The notes: generated from the sequence alone by a model not told the origin. A stretch of 64,000 bases of DNA from Tenericutes bacterium 4572_104 (GCA_002084435.1 NBLG01000006.1:3764-67763); one strand, 5' to 3'; positions 51,055-60,848 are shown, counted from the first letter of the stretch. Translations and numbers: made by a program.

Positions 51055-51870
51055 TTAATAATTGTCTAAAAAACTAGTCTTTCCATCTTCGCTGAAATAT
51101 CCTAAAATAGAATCTATATTAACGTTTTCTGCAGAGCGAAAAATATTGATATCTATATTCTCATAAACCTGTCTTAAGTGATTAATCAAATCTTTCATTT
51201 CTTTCCGCTTGCTATCTTCATTGCGGTCTTGAAATTCGCAACCCTTTGATGGAAATGAAATATCATGATATTTAACGAATCTTTCAATATCATTTTCTTT
51301 AATTAAATACATAGGTCTTATAAGTTCTATTCCTTCATAATTTTTGGATTTAGCTTTTGGTAACATAGTTTTAAATGTACCCGTATAAAACATATTCATT
51401 AAAGTAGTTTCAATTACATCATCAAAATGATGCCCTAAAGCTAATTTGTTACATCCTAAATCTTTAGCTTTTTGATATAAAAAACCCCTGCGCATTCTTG
51501 CGCATAAAAAACAAGGGGCTTTGGGATTCATCTTATTTGCAATTGCATAAATATTTGATTTTACAACTACTGTATCTATCCCTATTTTTTTACAATTATC
51601 TAAATGATTTTGTAAAAAGGATTCTTTAAATCCAGAATCCATTGTAAGATATACTGTAGTTATATTCTTATTATAATGTAATTTGTATTCTTCAAATAAT
51701 GCAGCTAAAACTAAAGAATCTTTTCCCCCACTTAAAGCAACACAAACCTTATCATTTTCATCTATTAAATGATATGTGTCAATAGCTCTTAAAAAGCGTG
51801 CTAATAATGGGCTTTTATATTTTTTATTTAAAGATCTAGAAACTGTAAGAGAATAATTTTTCTTTTCCAT
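51055..51870 (-). CDS. TtcA-like tRNA thiolation PP-loop enzyme
   Basis: 271 residues. The PP-loop SGGKDS (about 47-52) and the CFLCARMRR motif, then GHHFDDVIET, match TtcA/TtuA proteins, which use an iron-sulfur cluster (two Cys of CxxC plus a third Cys later, here in KGCEFQ) to make 2-thiocytidine or related thio-bases in tRNA. Relatives in Clostridia are annotated as TtcA. The exact target base is unproven. Monocistronic. Confidence 0.8.
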   Translation of the reverse strand: MEKKNYSLTVSRSLNKKYKSPLLARFLRAIDTYHLIDENDKVCVALSGGKDSLVLAALFEEYKLHYNKNITTVYLTMDSGFKESFLQNHLDNCKKIGIDTVVVKSNIYAIANKMNPKAPCFLCARMRRGFLYQKAKDLGCNKLALGHHFDDVIETTLMNMFYTGTFKTMLPKAKSKNYEGIELIRPMYLIKENDIERFVKYHDISFPSKGCEFQDRNEDSKRKEMKDLINHLRQVYENIDINIFRSAENVNIDSILGYFSEDGKTSFLDNY

Positions 51871-51952
51871 TTTATCACCTTATTACTATTATACACTAAA
51901 TTTTGTATATAAATAATAATTTTAAATAATTTTAAATAATCTCCAATATTTA

Positions 51953-51981
51953 TTGATAATTAATTAATTATATGTTATAAT
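51953..51981 (+). promoter_or_regulatory. Promoter of the 52-54.5 kb NfeD-stomatin operon
   Basis: TTGATA (51953-51958), 17-base spacer, TATAAT (51976-51981). The first start codon (52022) follows 40 bases later after GGAGG. A strong candidate. Confidence 0.75.
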
Positions 51982-52021
51982 GTTATATATCTAAAATCTG
52001 TATTATAATGGAGGTTGAAAT

Positions 52022-52408
52022 ATGAGTAATTTTGTTTGGGCATCAAAAAAACCACTAGATGAAATAGCTACTCTTTACGAAGCTAATATTACCCTAAATA
52101 AGTCAGCTACTTTATACTTTGAAAATGCTTATGTAGTTCTTCTTGGTTTAGATAAAGAAAATAAGAAAATCGCGATAAAACCAATTACAAAAGAAGAGAT
52201 TAGTTTAGGGTTTATCCCAGAGGAACAAAGACATAATATTACTGTAAAATCTAGCTATTCAAGAATTTGTAATAAATTATTTTTAAAAGAAGTATCTAAA
52301 TTAATAGGATTAGAATTTAAAGAACGCCATCAATCCTATAAATTTAATGCTTATTGGGACAATAAAGAAAATGCTTTAATTATTGATTTAAATAAGAAAG
52401 AGGTGTGA
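52022..52408 (+). CDS. Uncharacterised cytosolic protein heading the NfeD-stomatin operon
   Basis: 128 residues, no signal peptide or membrane helix. It begins SNFVWASKKP and has a possible barrel-like or swapped-hairpin N-terminus; no family recognised. GGAGG precedes the ATG. Its stop is two bases before the start of nfeD, so the two genes are cotranslated. No function assigned. Confidence 0.7.
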   Translation: MSNFVWASKKPLDEIATLYEANITLNKSATLYFENAYVVLLGLDKENKKIAIKPITKEEISLGFIPEEQRHNITVKSSYSRICNKLFLKEVSKLIGLEFKERHQSYKFNAYWDNKENALIIDLNKKEV

Positions 52409-52410
52409 TT

Positions 52411-52863
52411 ATGTTCTTAGTAACTACTATGGATCCGCAGACTGTTATGATCATTATATGGATTGGAATTATTATATTAGCAGCTGTTATTGAAGCATCC
52501 ACAATGGATTTATCTAGTATATGGTTTTCTGCCGGCGCACTTGTTGCGTTGATAGTAACTCTTTTTACCAATAATGTAGCTGCACAAGTAATTGCATTTA
52601 TCGTTGCTTCTTCCGGCTTATTACTTACAGTAAGACCTATGGTTAGAAAGAATTTAAAGAAAAACGATATTAAAACAAACGCCGATAGTTTAATAGGAAA
52701 AATAGCCATTTGTACTTCTGCCATTAAAGTCGAAGAACGTGGCGAAGTCAAAATTGAAGGAAAAATATGGACTGCCATTTCTAATGAAGATATAGACCCT
52801 GGTGATAAGGTAGTAGTTTTAGCTATTAAAGGCGTTAAATTGGTCGTTAGGAAACAAGAATGA
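52411..52863 (+). CDS. NfeD-like membrane protein with OB-fold tail
   Basis: 150 residues from the ATG at 52411 (AGAGGTG upstream). Hydrophobic segments at about 12-35, 40-55 and 60-75 precede a C-terminal OB-fold (GKIAICTS...VKIEGKIWTAISNEDIDPGDKVVVL), the typical short NfeD1b form that pairs with stomatin. NfeD-stomatin partners work in membrane microdomains. Its stop overlaps the next start (ATGA). Confidence 0.88.
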   Translation: MFLVTTMDPQTVMIIIWIGIIILAAVIEASTMDLSSIWFSAGALVALIVTLFTNNVAAQVIAFIVASSGLLLTVRPMVRKNLKKNDIKTNADSLIGKIAICTSAIKVEERGEVKIEGKIWTAISNEDIDPGDKVVVLAIKGVKLVVRKQE

Positions 52864-53543
52864 AAGCTGGTTTTTTTAGACGCTTAAGCTCTGCGGTTAT
52901 TGATCTTGTATTAGTCATCGTTGTTATTTACTTAATATTTATTGCAGGAGGAAGAATATTATTAAGGAATAGAGTTAACTATTTTGACCAACGAAATTAT
53001 GCTTTTCATGAATTATTGGATGCTTATAACAATGATTTAGCTAATGCGCAAAATGAATATAGTGCAAATATGGAAGCTGCTGGTGATGATTTAGATTTGC
53101 AAGCTCAGGCTCAAGATTTATATAATATGAAAACTTCCATTCTCAATATGCAAAATTCAATAGATATTCAACCATATAATGTTTCATTGACATATTATTA
53201 TTATGAAATTATTAATTTTTTCACATACGGATTAGTAATAATATTCGCTATATTATCAATAGCTGTTTCGGGTAATACTATTGGAAGAATATTATTTAAA
53301 ATCAAACTTATTAAACACCCAAGTGATGAAAATTCATCTAAGCCAAGCGTATTACAATTATTACTTCACGATTCTATTTTAAAATATTTAGTTATAGCTT
53401 TAGTATTTTCATACAGTATTTATCTTGGTTTTATTTTTATTCTATTTTCATTGTTAGTAGATTTATTGTTAATATCAATAACTCGATCAAAATCAACTGT
53501 CAGAGATTATTTATCTCAACTTCAAGTTATTAATTCGAATTAA
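52860..53543 (+). CDS. RDD family membrane protein
   Basis: 227 residues. It opens with FFRRLSSAVIDLVLVIV, the RDD signature (Arg and Asp in the first helix region), and has three or four membrane helices, with a long hydrophilic loop between the first two (about 40-110). RDD proteins have unknown functions, some linked to ion or Na+/H+ transport. It is inserted between nfeD and the stomatin gene. Confidence 0.8.
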   Translation: MKAGFFRRLSSAVIDLVLVIVVIYLIFIAGGRILLRNRVNYFDQRNYAFHELLDAYNNDLANAQNEYSANMEAAGDDLDLQAQAQDLYNMKTSILNMQNSIDIQPYNVSLTYYYYEIINFFTYGLVIIFAILSIAVSGNTIGRILFKIKLIKHPSDENSSKPSVLQLLLHDSILKYLVIALVFSYSIYLGFIFILFSLLVDLLLISITRSKSTVRDYLSQLQVINSN

Positions 53544-53579
53544 TGATAAACAAAATATAATTAAGGAGGAAATATTATT

Positions 53580-54530
53580 ATGTTTACACCATTATTTTTA
53601 GTTACATCTGTTGGATGGACAATAATCATTATAGCTATTGTTATAGTATTAGCTTATTTAGGAAGCCGTATTAAAATTGTTTCTCAAGCAACAGAGTATA
53701 TTGTAGAACGTTTAGGTAAATATCACCAAACGTGGACTGCAGGTTACAATTTCTTATTACCTTTCGTTGACAGAATAAGAAAAACTTATAATGTCAGAGG
53801 TAGAGTAATAGAGGCAATCACTTTAAAGGAACAAGTTTTAGATTTCCCACCACAGGCTGTTATTACAAAAGATAATGTTACAATGCAAATTGATACTGTA
53901 GTATTCTTACAAATAACAGATTCAAAACAATATGTGTATGGTGCGGATAATCCTGGTTCATTGATTGAACAATTAACAGCGACTACATTACGTAACATTA
54001 TTGGTGAACTTGAACTTGACCAAACATTAACTTCAAGAGATCTTATTAATGAAAGAATGCGTCGTATTCTTGATGAAGCTACAGACCCTTGGGGAATTAA
54101 AATTAACCGCGTTGAGTTAAAAAATATTATTCCACCAAAAGAAATTAGAGAAGCCATGGAAAAACAAATGCGTGCAGAACGTGAACGTAGAGAATCTATT
54201 TTGATTGCTGAAGGTAAAAAAGCAGCCAACATTCTTGAAGCTGAAGGTAAAAAAGAAGCTGCTATTAGAGAAGCTGAAGGTCAGAGAGAAGCTGCTATTA
54301 GAGTGGCTGAAGGTCGCGCTCAAGCAATTCTTAATGTCCAAGCAGCCGTTGCTAAGGGTATTGAATTAGTTAAGGCTGCCAAAGCTGATAAAGCTGTATT
54401 AACACTTGAAGCTTATAAGGCAATGGAAAATGTTGCTAAGGGCCAAGCTACTAAAATTATTATTCCTAGCGAAATGCAAGGCATAGTTGGATTAGCTTCT
54501 GGTTTAGTTGAATCTTTAAAAGACAAATAA
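53580..54530 (+). CDS. SPFH/Band 7 family protein (stomatin-like, paraslipin/QmcA type)
   Basis: 316 residues. One N-terminal membrane helix (about 12-30), then the SPFH domain (SQATEYIVERLGKYHQTW through LERT-like VELKNIIPP), then an Ala/Glu coiled-coil region (AEGKKAANILEAEGKKEAAIREAEG) and a C-terminal hydrophobic part. It is partner of the NfeD protein in membrane microdomains. AAGGAGG precedes the ATG. It closes the operon before a terminator. Confidence 0.93.
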   Translation: MFTPLFLVTSVGWTIIIIAIVIVLAYLGSRIKIVSQATEYIVERLGKYHQTWTAGYNFLLPFVDRIRKTYNVRGRVIEAITLKEQVLDFPPQAVITKDNVTMQIDTVVFLQITDSKQYVYGADNPGSLIEQLTATTLRNIIGELELDQTLTSRDLINERMRRILDEATDPWGIKINRVELKNIIPPKEIREAMEKQMRAERERRESILIAEGKKAANILEAEGKKEAAIREAEGQREAAIRVAEGRAQAILNVQAAVAKGIELVKAAKADKAVLTLEAYKAMENVAKGQATKIIIPSEMQGIVGLASGLVESLKDK

Positions 54531-54540
54531 TAGTTTCACA

Positions 54541-54570
54541 AAAAAAGCTGAAATTTATCAGCTTTTTTTT
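54541..54570. terminator. Bidirectional terminator between stomatin and asnS
   Basis: AAAAAAGCTGA and TCAGCTTTTTTTT form a perfect stem with a short loop; plus and minus strands both end in T runs, suiting the convergent genes. Confidence 0.85.
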
Positions 54571-55943
54571 TAGAATTCACAATTTTTGGGAGTTCTAGGG
54601 AACGGAAGGACATCTCTTATGTTGTCAATTCCTGTAACATACATTATCATACGTTCTAATCCTAGACCAAATCCTGAGTGTTTGCAACCTCCATATTTGC
54701 GTAAATCTTTATACCACCATAAATTTTTAGCAGTAATATTCATGTTCTTAATTCTTTTCTCTAATAAATCTAATCGTTCTTCTCTTTGTGAACCTCCAAG
54801 TAATTCTCCTGCTTTTGGCACCAACAAATCCATTGCGGCTACTGTTTCTCCATCATCATTCATTCTCATATAGAAAGCTTTAATATCTTTTGGCCAATCT
54901 ATAATGAAAACAGGGCCATCAAAATACTTAGTTAAATATTTTTCATGTTCTGTTGCCAAATCTTTTCCTTGTTTAGGTTTATTTTCAAAATCTTCTTTAC
55001 TATTAATTAAAATATCTACAGCTTCTTTATGTGTAGCTACTTTGAATTTACTAGCTAATACTTTCTTAAGCTTTTGAATTAATCCTTTTTCAACAAAGCG
55101 ATTAAAGAATTCTAATTCTGAAGGGCATCTATTGAATACATCCTGAATAACATATTTAATCATATCCTCAGCGAGTTGCATATCATCATAAATATCCGCA
55201 AAAGCTATTTCAGGCTCAATCATCCAAAATTCAGAAGCGTGTAATTTTGTATTTGAATTTTCAGCTCTAAAGGTTGGTCCAAAAGTATATACATCTCTAT
55301 ATGCTAGCGCAAAAGCTTCAGCTTGAAGTTGACCACTAACACTTAAATTAGTCTTTTTACCAAAGAAATCATTAGAATAATCTAATTTCTTCATGTTTTC
55401 TAAGTCTAAAGTTGTTACTTGAAACATTTCTCCAGCTCCTTCAGCGTCGCTTGAAGCTATTATTGGAGCGTGAACATATATAAAATTACGTTCTTGAAAA
55501 AATTTATGTATAGCAAAAGACACAACAGATCGAACTCTGAATGTTGCGTTAAATAAATTTGTTCGCATACGTAAATGTGCATTTTCTCTTAAAAATTCTC
55601 TTGAATGCCTTTTAGGTTGAATTGGATAATCTTCTAAACTATCGCCAATCAATATAACATTAGATGCTTTTACCTCAAATGGTTGTTTAGCGTTAGGAGT
55701 TAAAACTAGTTTCCCTTCTACTTCAATTGAGGACCCTACACGCAATTTAGATATTTCTTTAAAATTAGTTAATATCTTACTTTCATAAACAATTTGTAAG
55801 GTTTCAAAACATGATCCATCATTTAAATCGATAAATCCAAATTCTTTTTGGTCTCTATTATTTCGAACCCATCCCTTTATAACTACTTGTTTCTCTTGAA
55901 ATTTAGCTGAATTTTCATATAAATTCTTAATTCTTATCTCCAT
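54570..55943 (-). CDS. asnS: Asparaginyl-tRNA synthetase
   Basis: 457 residues. An OB-fold anticodon-binding domain (about 15-110) precedes the class II core, with motif 2 [15 protein letters not shown], and motif 3 [13 protein letters not shown]. The PTFRAE and ENS sequences favour AsnRS rather than AspRS. The start overlaps the AlkD-like gene by ten bases. The operon is preceded by a T-box leader with an Asn (AAC) specifier, consistent with regulation by uncharged tRNA-Asn. Confidence 0.96.
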   Translation of the reverse strand: MEIRIKNLYENSAKFQEKQVVIKGWVRNNRDQKEFGFIDLNDGSCFETLQIVYESKILTNFKEISKLRVGSSIEVEGKLVLTPNAKQPFEVKASNVILIGDSLEDYPIQPKRHSREFLRENAHLRMRTNLFNATFRVRSVVSFAIHKFFQERNFIYVHAPIIASSDAEGAGEMFQVTTLDLENMKKLDYSNDFFGKKTNLSVSGQLQAEAFALAYRDVYTFGPTFRAENSNTKLHASEFWMIEPEIAFADIYDDMQLAEDMIKYVIQDVFNRCPSELEFFNRFVEKGLIQKLKKVLASKFKVATHKEAVDILINSKEDFENKPKQGKDLATEHEKYLTKYFDGPVFIIDWPKDIKAFYMRMNDDGETVAAMDLLVPKAGELLGGSQREERLDLLEKRIKNMNITAKNLWWYKDLRKYGGCKHSGFGLGLERMIMYVTGIDNIRDVLPFPRTPKNCEF

Positions 55944-56632
55944 GAGAAATCCCCCTTTAATATAGATTTTCTATTTTTTTCTTCATAGTGTTCAATTGCA
56001 TAACGCAAAGTTGTTCTTGGAATTCTATTATAGTTTACAAATAAATATTCTGTTAGTAATTCGCGGTTTTTATTTCCTATATTTCTTAACATCCATCCAT
56101 TTGCTTTATGTATTAAATCATGTTTATCTTCTAATAGGTTATCAATAATATCTAATGGTACACTTAATTCGTTTTGTTTTATTAAATAATTTGTGGCTAC
56201 AACGCTAATTCTTTTAATCCATAAATCTTTGGAATTAGAAAATTCATACAATAAGTCAAAATCTTGAATATTATATAAATACATTCCTAATATTTGATAA
56301 GCTGATGCATCTACAAGATTCCAATTATTAACGAATTTGATGTTTTTCAAATAATATTCAACTATTTTTTTCTGTTCAATCAATGATGCCTTCTTAATTT
56401 TATCATTTAATATAATTAATGCAAATAAACGATAATCATTGATTTTTGAATGAATCAAAAGATTTAAATTATTATTATTAATAACACGATAATACTTTTT
56501 TGACAATTTTCTTAAATCAGGCACCGAAATACCTACATAATAATCTGTAAATTCTTTTTCATATTTTTTTGCATAACCCCATTTGTCTATAGGTGTTTGA
56601 TATTTTTGTAATTTTGTTAGTTCTTCAAACAT
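55934..56632 (-). CDS. AlkD-like DNA alkylation repair protein (HEAT-like)
   Basis: 232 residues. HEAT-like helical repeats and the segments [29 protein letters not shown] and [12 protein letters not shown] match the AlkD (DNA-7-methylpurine glycosylase) family, including the Trp/Asp residues near the active cleft. It is unusual in being the first gene behind a T-box that should respond to tRNA-Asn; asnS overlaps its end. Confidence 0.88.
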   Translation of the reverse strand: MFEELTKLQKYQTPIDKWGYAKKYEKEFTDYYVGISVPDLRKLSKKYYRVINNNNLNLLIHSKINDYRLFALIILNDKIKKASLIEQKKIVEYYLKNIKFVNNWNLVDASAYQILGMYLYNIQDFDLLYEFSNSKDLWIKRISVVATNYLIKQNELSVPLDIIDNLLEDKHDLIHKANGWMLRNIGNKNRELLTEYLFVNYNRIPRTTLRYAIEHYEEKNRKSILKGDFSWR

Positions 56633-56650
56633 GTTCCCTCCAAATTATAA

Positions 56651-56866
56651 AAAAAAGCCCTTTAAAAAAGGACGATTTAAACCGTGGTACCACCTTAATT
56701 CCATTATAATAATAGCGCTTAAAATCTTTAACGCAGATATACGTACAGTTCTACTAAATTTCTTCTGTCTCTCGCGGTGTTATTCAGATAGTTTTTGTAT
56801 AAGGCTCCCACCATCCCTTAATCGCTAAAACAAAGGTGCTATCTTACTTCTCCGGTCATTGATTTA
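56651..56866 (-). promoter_or_regulatory. T-box riboswitch leader, probable Asn (AAC) specifier
   Basis: The minus strand contains the T-box core AAGGTGGTACCACG (56696-56683) followed by an intrinsic terminator (GTCCTTTT/AAAGGGC, then T8, 56673-56651), so terminator and antiterminator can compete. Upstream are AG/GGTGGGAGCC-like stem I features, and the specifier loop reads GAAT-AAC-ACC, giving AAC at 56781-56779. It precedes the alkD-like gene and asnS. Confidence 0.88.
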
Positions 56867-56870
56867 CTAT

Positions 56871-56898
56871 ATTATATCATAATAATTGCTTTTGTAAA
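56871..56898 (-). promoter_or_regulatory. Promoter of the T-box leader
   Basis: Minus-strand TTTACA (56898-56893), 16-base spacer, TATAAT (56876-56871). It lies just after the prs stop and gives a leader of about 230 bases. Confidence 0.7.
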
Positions 56899-56913
56899 GC
56901 AAGCTAAATATTT

Positions 56914-57867
56914 TTATTTAAACAAGGAAGAAACGCCTTGATCATCAATTATATTTATAATTCCTTGTCCTAATAAGTTAGCAATAGATAATTGAGTTAT
57001 CTTTGGAGATAATTTTTCTTTTGGAATTTCAACAGTATTTGTACAAATTAATTTTTCTATTGGTGACTCTTCTATTTTTTTTACCGCATCTCCAGATAAT
57101 AATGGATGTGTGCAACAAACATATACTTTTTTAGCCCCAGCATCTTTCAATGCATAAGTTGCGGCTGTAATTGAACCTGCGGTATCTACCATATCATCAA
57201 TTATAATACAGTTTTTGTCTTTTACATCTCCAATTATATTCATTACAGATGCAACATTAGGTTTCGGTCTCATTTTATCAATTATAGCTATTGGTGCATT
57301 ATTCATTGCATTAGCTAAATCTCTAGCTCTTGTAGCTCCTCCGTGATCAGGAGATACAATGCAAACATCTTCGAGTTTAAGTGTTAATAAATGTTTAGCC
57401 ATTAAAGGAAGCGCCCTAAAATTATCTATAGGTATATTAAAAAATCCTTGAATTTGAGCTGCATGCAAATCCATTGATATAACCCTGGCTGCTCCTGCAA
57501 CTTGTAACAAATCGGCTATCAATTTAGCTGAGATAGGTTCTCTAGCTTTAGCTTTTCTATCTTGACGTGAATATCCATAATAAGGCATTACAACATTCAC
57601 TTCTCTTGCAGATGCTCGTTTTAAAGCATCAATCATAATTAACAGTTCCATAACTCTTTCGTTAACTGGGGAATTTGTTGATTGAATAACAAATACTTTA
57701 TGTCCACGGACTGTTTCTGGGATGTTTATATTTATTTCTCCATCTGCAAAACGCTTTACTTCACATTCTGAGACTGGAATCCCAATATAATCCGCTATAT
57801 CTTTAGTTAATTGAGCGCTTGAACTTAACGCAAATATTTTAACTTTTGACCCATGAAATACAGCCAT
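56914..57867 (-). CDS. prs: Ribose-phosphate pyrophosphokinase (PRPP synthase)
   Basis: 317 residues. The PRPP-binding motif IIIDDMVDTAGSITAA, the flexible-loop KAKAREPISAKL region and VSPDHGGATRA are present. It makes PRPP from ribose-5-phosphate and ATP, feeding hpt and other salvage steps. Gene order spoVG-prs matches the Bacillus region (where glmU intervenes). A GGTGAT ribosome site precedes the ATG. Confidence 0.97.
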   Translation of the reverse strand: MAVFHGSKVKIFALSSSAQLTKDIADYIGIPVSECEVKRFADGEININIPETVRGHKVFVIQSTNSPVNERVMELLIMIDALKRASAREVNVVMPYYGYSRQDRKAKAREPISAKLIADLLQVAGAARVISMDLHAAQIQGFFNIPIDNFRALPLMAKHLLTLKLEDVCIVSPDHGGATRARDLANAMNNAPIAIIDKMRPKPNVASVMNIIGDVKDKNCIIIDDMVDTAGSITAATYALKDAGAKKVYVCCTHPLLSGDAVKKIEESPIEKLICTNTVEIPKEKLSPKITQLSIANLLGQGIINIIDDQGVSSLFK

Positions 57868-57972
57868 TTAATCACCAATTTATATAGTAATATCTTAATT
57901 TTACTATACCCTTTCTATAAATTAATTCTCATATTCATTGTACTATTATATTATACAACAACATATAGAAAT

Positions 57973-57999
57973 AAAAAAGCACTAACTTATGTTAGTGCT
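57973..57999 (-). terminator. Terminator of spoVG
   Basis: Minus-strand stem AGCACTAAC/GTTAGTGCT with a four-base loop and a six-T tail, overlapping the spoVG stop. Confidence 0.85.
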
Positions 58000-58273
58000 A
58001 TTCTTCTTCAGATTTTATTTCTGGAATTTCATGATACTTATCTAGTACTGCTTTTTCAATCATTGCTCTAGTTTCACTGTTGATTGGATGGGCAACATCT
58101 TTGTAATCGCCGTTAGGCATTTTTCTACTTGGCATAGCAACAAAAAGTCCATTTTTTCCCTCAATGATTCGCAACTCATGCACAACAAAACAATTATCAA
58201 TCGTTATCGCCGCAATGCCAACCAAACGATTATCTCCGTTGATTCTTTTTGCGCGTACTTCTGTAATTTCCAC
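57998..58273 (-). CDS. spoVG: SpoVG-like RNA/DNA-binding regulator
   Basis: 91 residues, typical length. The core NGLFVAMPSRKMPNGDYKDVAHPIN is the family signature. SpoVG is a global regulator that binds nucleic acid; it occurs in non-sporulating species and does not imply sporulation. It lies between ispE and prs as in Bacillus. Confidence 0.96.
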   Translation of the reverse strand: MEITEVRAKRINGDNRLVGIAAITIDNCFVVHELRIIEGKNGLFVAMPSRKMPNGDYKDVAHPINSETRAMIEKAVLDKYHEIPEIKSEEE

Positions 58274-58292
58274 ATTACCACCTCTTTAAATG

Positions 58293-58322
58293 ATTATATC
58301 ACGATTTTTTTTAAATTTTCAA
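58293..58322 (-). promoter_or_regulatory. Promoter of spoVG
   Basis: Minus-strand TTGAAA (58322-58317), 18-base spacer, TATAAT (58298-58293), about 20 bases before the spoVG start. Confidence 0.7.
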
Positions 58323-58339
58323 TGGGTTAAGCAAAAATT

Positions 58340-59191
58340 TTATAAAAAATTATAAATATTTGTAAAATATTTACCTTTATTACGCTCTACAAATGCTTGA
58401 GCTTCCACATCACTCGCTTTTACCATCTTAATAAATGTTGATCCTGATCCTGTCATTGTTAATCCCTTGTCACCAAGTTCATTTTTAATATCATTATAAG
58501 TTTGTTCAACTTTTTTATTTTTATTTATCGCTATAGTTTGAAGTGCATTATGCATATTTTGAACAAAATCTTCAATATTATTTTTTTGAACAGCTTTTTT
58601 AATCTTTTTTATATCGATATTATCAAAACCAAAACGATCTCCTAATGTAAAAATATCTTCTGTTGAGATATATTCTCTTGGATTTACTAATAATATTTTA
58701 TAATTAGAAAAATCAAATTCAAATGTTGTTATTTTTTCTCCGATACCTTCAACAAAAGCGGGTTTATCAATAATACAATAAGGAATATCCGCTCCAAATT
58801 TAATTCCTATATTTTGCATTTCTTGAAGTGTTAAATTTAATTGGAACATTTTATTTATTCCTCTAATAATAGCCGCTGCATCAACTGAGTTTCCCGCTAA
58901 TCCCGCACCAAAAGGAATTACTTTATCTATAGTTACAGAAATTCCTTTTTCAGGAACAAATTTTTGAATCATATATCTAGCCGATTCAATTACTAAATTA
59001 TTTTGATTTGAGAGAAATAAATCATTAGATTTAATGATGGCTAACCCAGGAGAATCTATTTCTTCTATTGTAATCGTATCATATAAATCAATTTTTGCAT
59101 TTATCATCTCTAGATTATGATACCCGTCTTCTCTTTTGCCTATGACATTTATAAAGAGATTTACTTTTGCATATGCTTTTTCAGTAATCAC
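58340..59191 (-). CDS. ispE: 4-diphosphocytidyl-2-C-methyl-D-erythritol kinase IspE
   Basis: 283 residues. GHMP kinase motif PFGAGLAGNSVDAAA near residue 90 (Asn-Ser-Val in place of the common Gly-Ser-Ser) and MTGSGST near residue 255 are recognised. It phosphorylates CDP-methylerythritol in the MEP isoprenoid pathway, implying that this organism makes isoprenoids by MEP. Confidence 0.93.
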   Translation of the reverse strand: MITEKAYAKVNLFINVIGKREDGYHNLEMINAKIDLYDTITIEEIDSPGLAIIKSNDLFLSNQNNLVIESARYMIQKFVPEKGISVTIDKVIPFGAGLAGNSVDAAAIIRGINKMFQLNLTLQEMQNIGIKFGADIPYCIIDKPAFVEGIGEKITTFEFDFSNYKILLVNPREYISTEDIFTLGDRFGFDNIDIKKIKKAVQKNNIEDFVQNMHNALQTIAINKNKKVEQTYNDIKNELGDKGLTMTGSGSTFIKMVKASDVEAQAFVERNKGKYFTNIYNFL

Positions 59192-59260
59192 TTTATCACA
59201 TCCTTATTTTTTTATTTTTATATATACATTCTATCATAATTATATATATATTTTCACCTA

Positions 59261-59590
59261 TCATAATAAATCTATATTTAAAATATCAGAAGCAGATATT
59301 TTTTCTAGCGTAGAAAGAATGACAAATTTATAAATATAGTCAACTTTTTTTATTTTTCCATAAGTTACTTTAGAATATCCATCTTTAAAATAAGTAATAG
59401 CTACTTCTAAATGATTATGTAAAGCTTCGTTTAGTTTTCTGTTTAACATTTCAAGAGCATCGTTACTCAATATAGGCTTTTCAATTTTTTTCAAACGATA
59501 TTGCATTTCTTTTAACATTGAATTAAATCCGTTCAACGCATCAAAGGCCGCCCATTTAATAATCCCTCGGTCTTTATAAGTATTAAGCAT
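59261..59590 (-). CDS. yolD: YolD-like protein, partner of the Y-family polymerase
   Basis: 109 residues from the ATG at 59590 (AGGTGG upstream), overlapping the polymerase gene. DRGIIKWAAFDALNGF near the start and GKIKKVD near residue 84 are characteristic of YolD-like proteins, which are encoded next to UvrX-type polymerases in Bacillus and phages. Its exact role is unknown. Confidence 0.88.
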   Translation of the reverse strand: MLNTYKDRGIIKWAAFDALNGFNSMLKEMQYRLKKIEKPILSNDALEMLNRKLNEALHNHLEVAITYFKDGYSKVTYGKIKKVDYIYKFVILSTLEKISASDILNIDLL

Positions 59591-60848
59591 TATGTCCACC
59601 TATCATTTCATTTCTAGCCTTAATCGTAGAATATTTTAATTCGCTAGAAGCTCTATTAACACTGTTCTTTCCATAACGGCTTTTTATTTCATCAATCGTT
59701 GAAAATACTTTTTGCTCTTTGAAAACTTCGTTGATATCTTCAAATATATTTGTTTGATAGCCTATTTTTTCTACAAGATTTGTTACCGAAACTCTTACAA
59801 CTCTTATTGGCGAATTATCATAAAATTTTTCCATTAACCTTAAACACGCTCGATAAATATGAGACTCATTTTGAGATGGTGAGGCAAGTTTCATCTGACG
59901 CGAAAATCCTCCGCCGACATCTTTGCTATATGCTAACCCAAAATGTACCGTTCTAGCAAGTTTTTTGCTTAACCTTAACCTTCTACAAACATCATCAACC
60001 ATCTCTCTAATAATTTGATATATTTCTGGTTTATAATAATCGTGGAATAGAGTCTGTCCAATTCCGTAACTTTTGCTAACAGGTTTTATATTCATTTTTT
60101 CTTGTATCATACTCATATCAATACCATGAGAATGATAATATAATTCTTCTCCTATAATTCCAAATTTCTTTTTTAATTCTATAACATCATAATTCGCTAA
60201 ATCTCCAATTTTAAAAATGTCCATTTGATTAAGATTACGCTCCATATTTCTACCAATTCCCCACATTTTGGATAAAGGTGTTATGTGCCAAAGTTTTGAA
60301 GGCAAACTATCGTAATTCCATTTAGCAATAAAACTAGGTGAATGTTTTGATTCAATATCTAATGCAAGTTTTGCGATTAACATATTAGGCCCAATTCCAC
60401 AAGTTGCATAAATCTTAGTCTCTTGATAAATTGTTTTTAATATTTTTTTAGCAAATTCATAATCAGTCATATTGTAATAATCTAAATATTCAGTAAAATC
60501 AATGAACACTTCATCTACAGAATATACATAAATATCTTCTTCAGAAATAAATTTCAAATATATTTCAATAATTTTAACAGAATATTCCAAATATTTTTCT
60601 AATCTAGGCTTACAATAAATAATATCAATTGTTTTTGGTAGTTCATATACGCGGCATCTACTAGGAACTCCGAATTTTTTTAAATATGGTGATACAGCTA
60701 AAACAATTGATCCTCCGCCTCTTTCTTTGTCCGCTACAACTAGGGGGGTTTTAAATGGATCTAAGCCTAATAAAGCACATTCTACAGATGCATAAAAGCT
60801 TTTTAAATCAATACATAATATATTTCTATATATCTTATATTTATCCAT
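59583..60848 (-). CDS. uvrX: UvrX/ImpB-type Y-family DNA polymerase
   Basis: 421 residues. Catalytic acidic residues lie in IDLKSFYASVE (about 14-24) and YSVDEVFIDF (about 107-116); a helix-hairpin-helix (MWGIGRNME) follows, and the little-finger domain ends the chain. It is of the UvrX/YqjW type rather than DinB IV, used in translesion synthesis. A GAGGAGG site precedes the start, and a repeat array occupies the upstream region, possibly for regulation. Confidence 0.93.
   Translation of the reverse strand: MDKYKIYRNILCIDLKSFYASVECALLGLDPFKTPLVVADKERGGGSIVLAVSPYLKKFGVPSRCRVYELPKTIDIIYCKPRLEKYLEYSVKIIEIYLKFISEEDIYVYSVDEVFIDFTEYLDYYNMTDYEFAKKILKTIYQETKIYATCGIGPNMLIAKLALDIESKHSPSFIAKWNYDSLPSKLWHITPLSKMWGIGRNMERNLNQMDIFKIGDLANYDVIELKKKFGIIGEELYYHSHGIDMSMIQEKMNIKPVSKSYGIGQTLFHDYYKPEIYQIIREMVDDVCRRLRLSKKLARTVHFGLAYSKDVGGGFSRQMKLASPSQNESHIYRACLRLMEKFYDNSPIRVVRVSVTNLVEKIGYQTNIFEDINEVFKEQKVFSTIDEIKSRYGKNSVNRASSELKYSTIKARNEMIGGHNA

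Noticed and set aside
51880..51952. AT-rich direct repeats (AATTTTAAATAA) as an origin or regulatory element
   Set aside because: They are short, low-complexity A/T repeats with no DnaA-box-like sequences; only the promoter at 51953-51981 was supportable.
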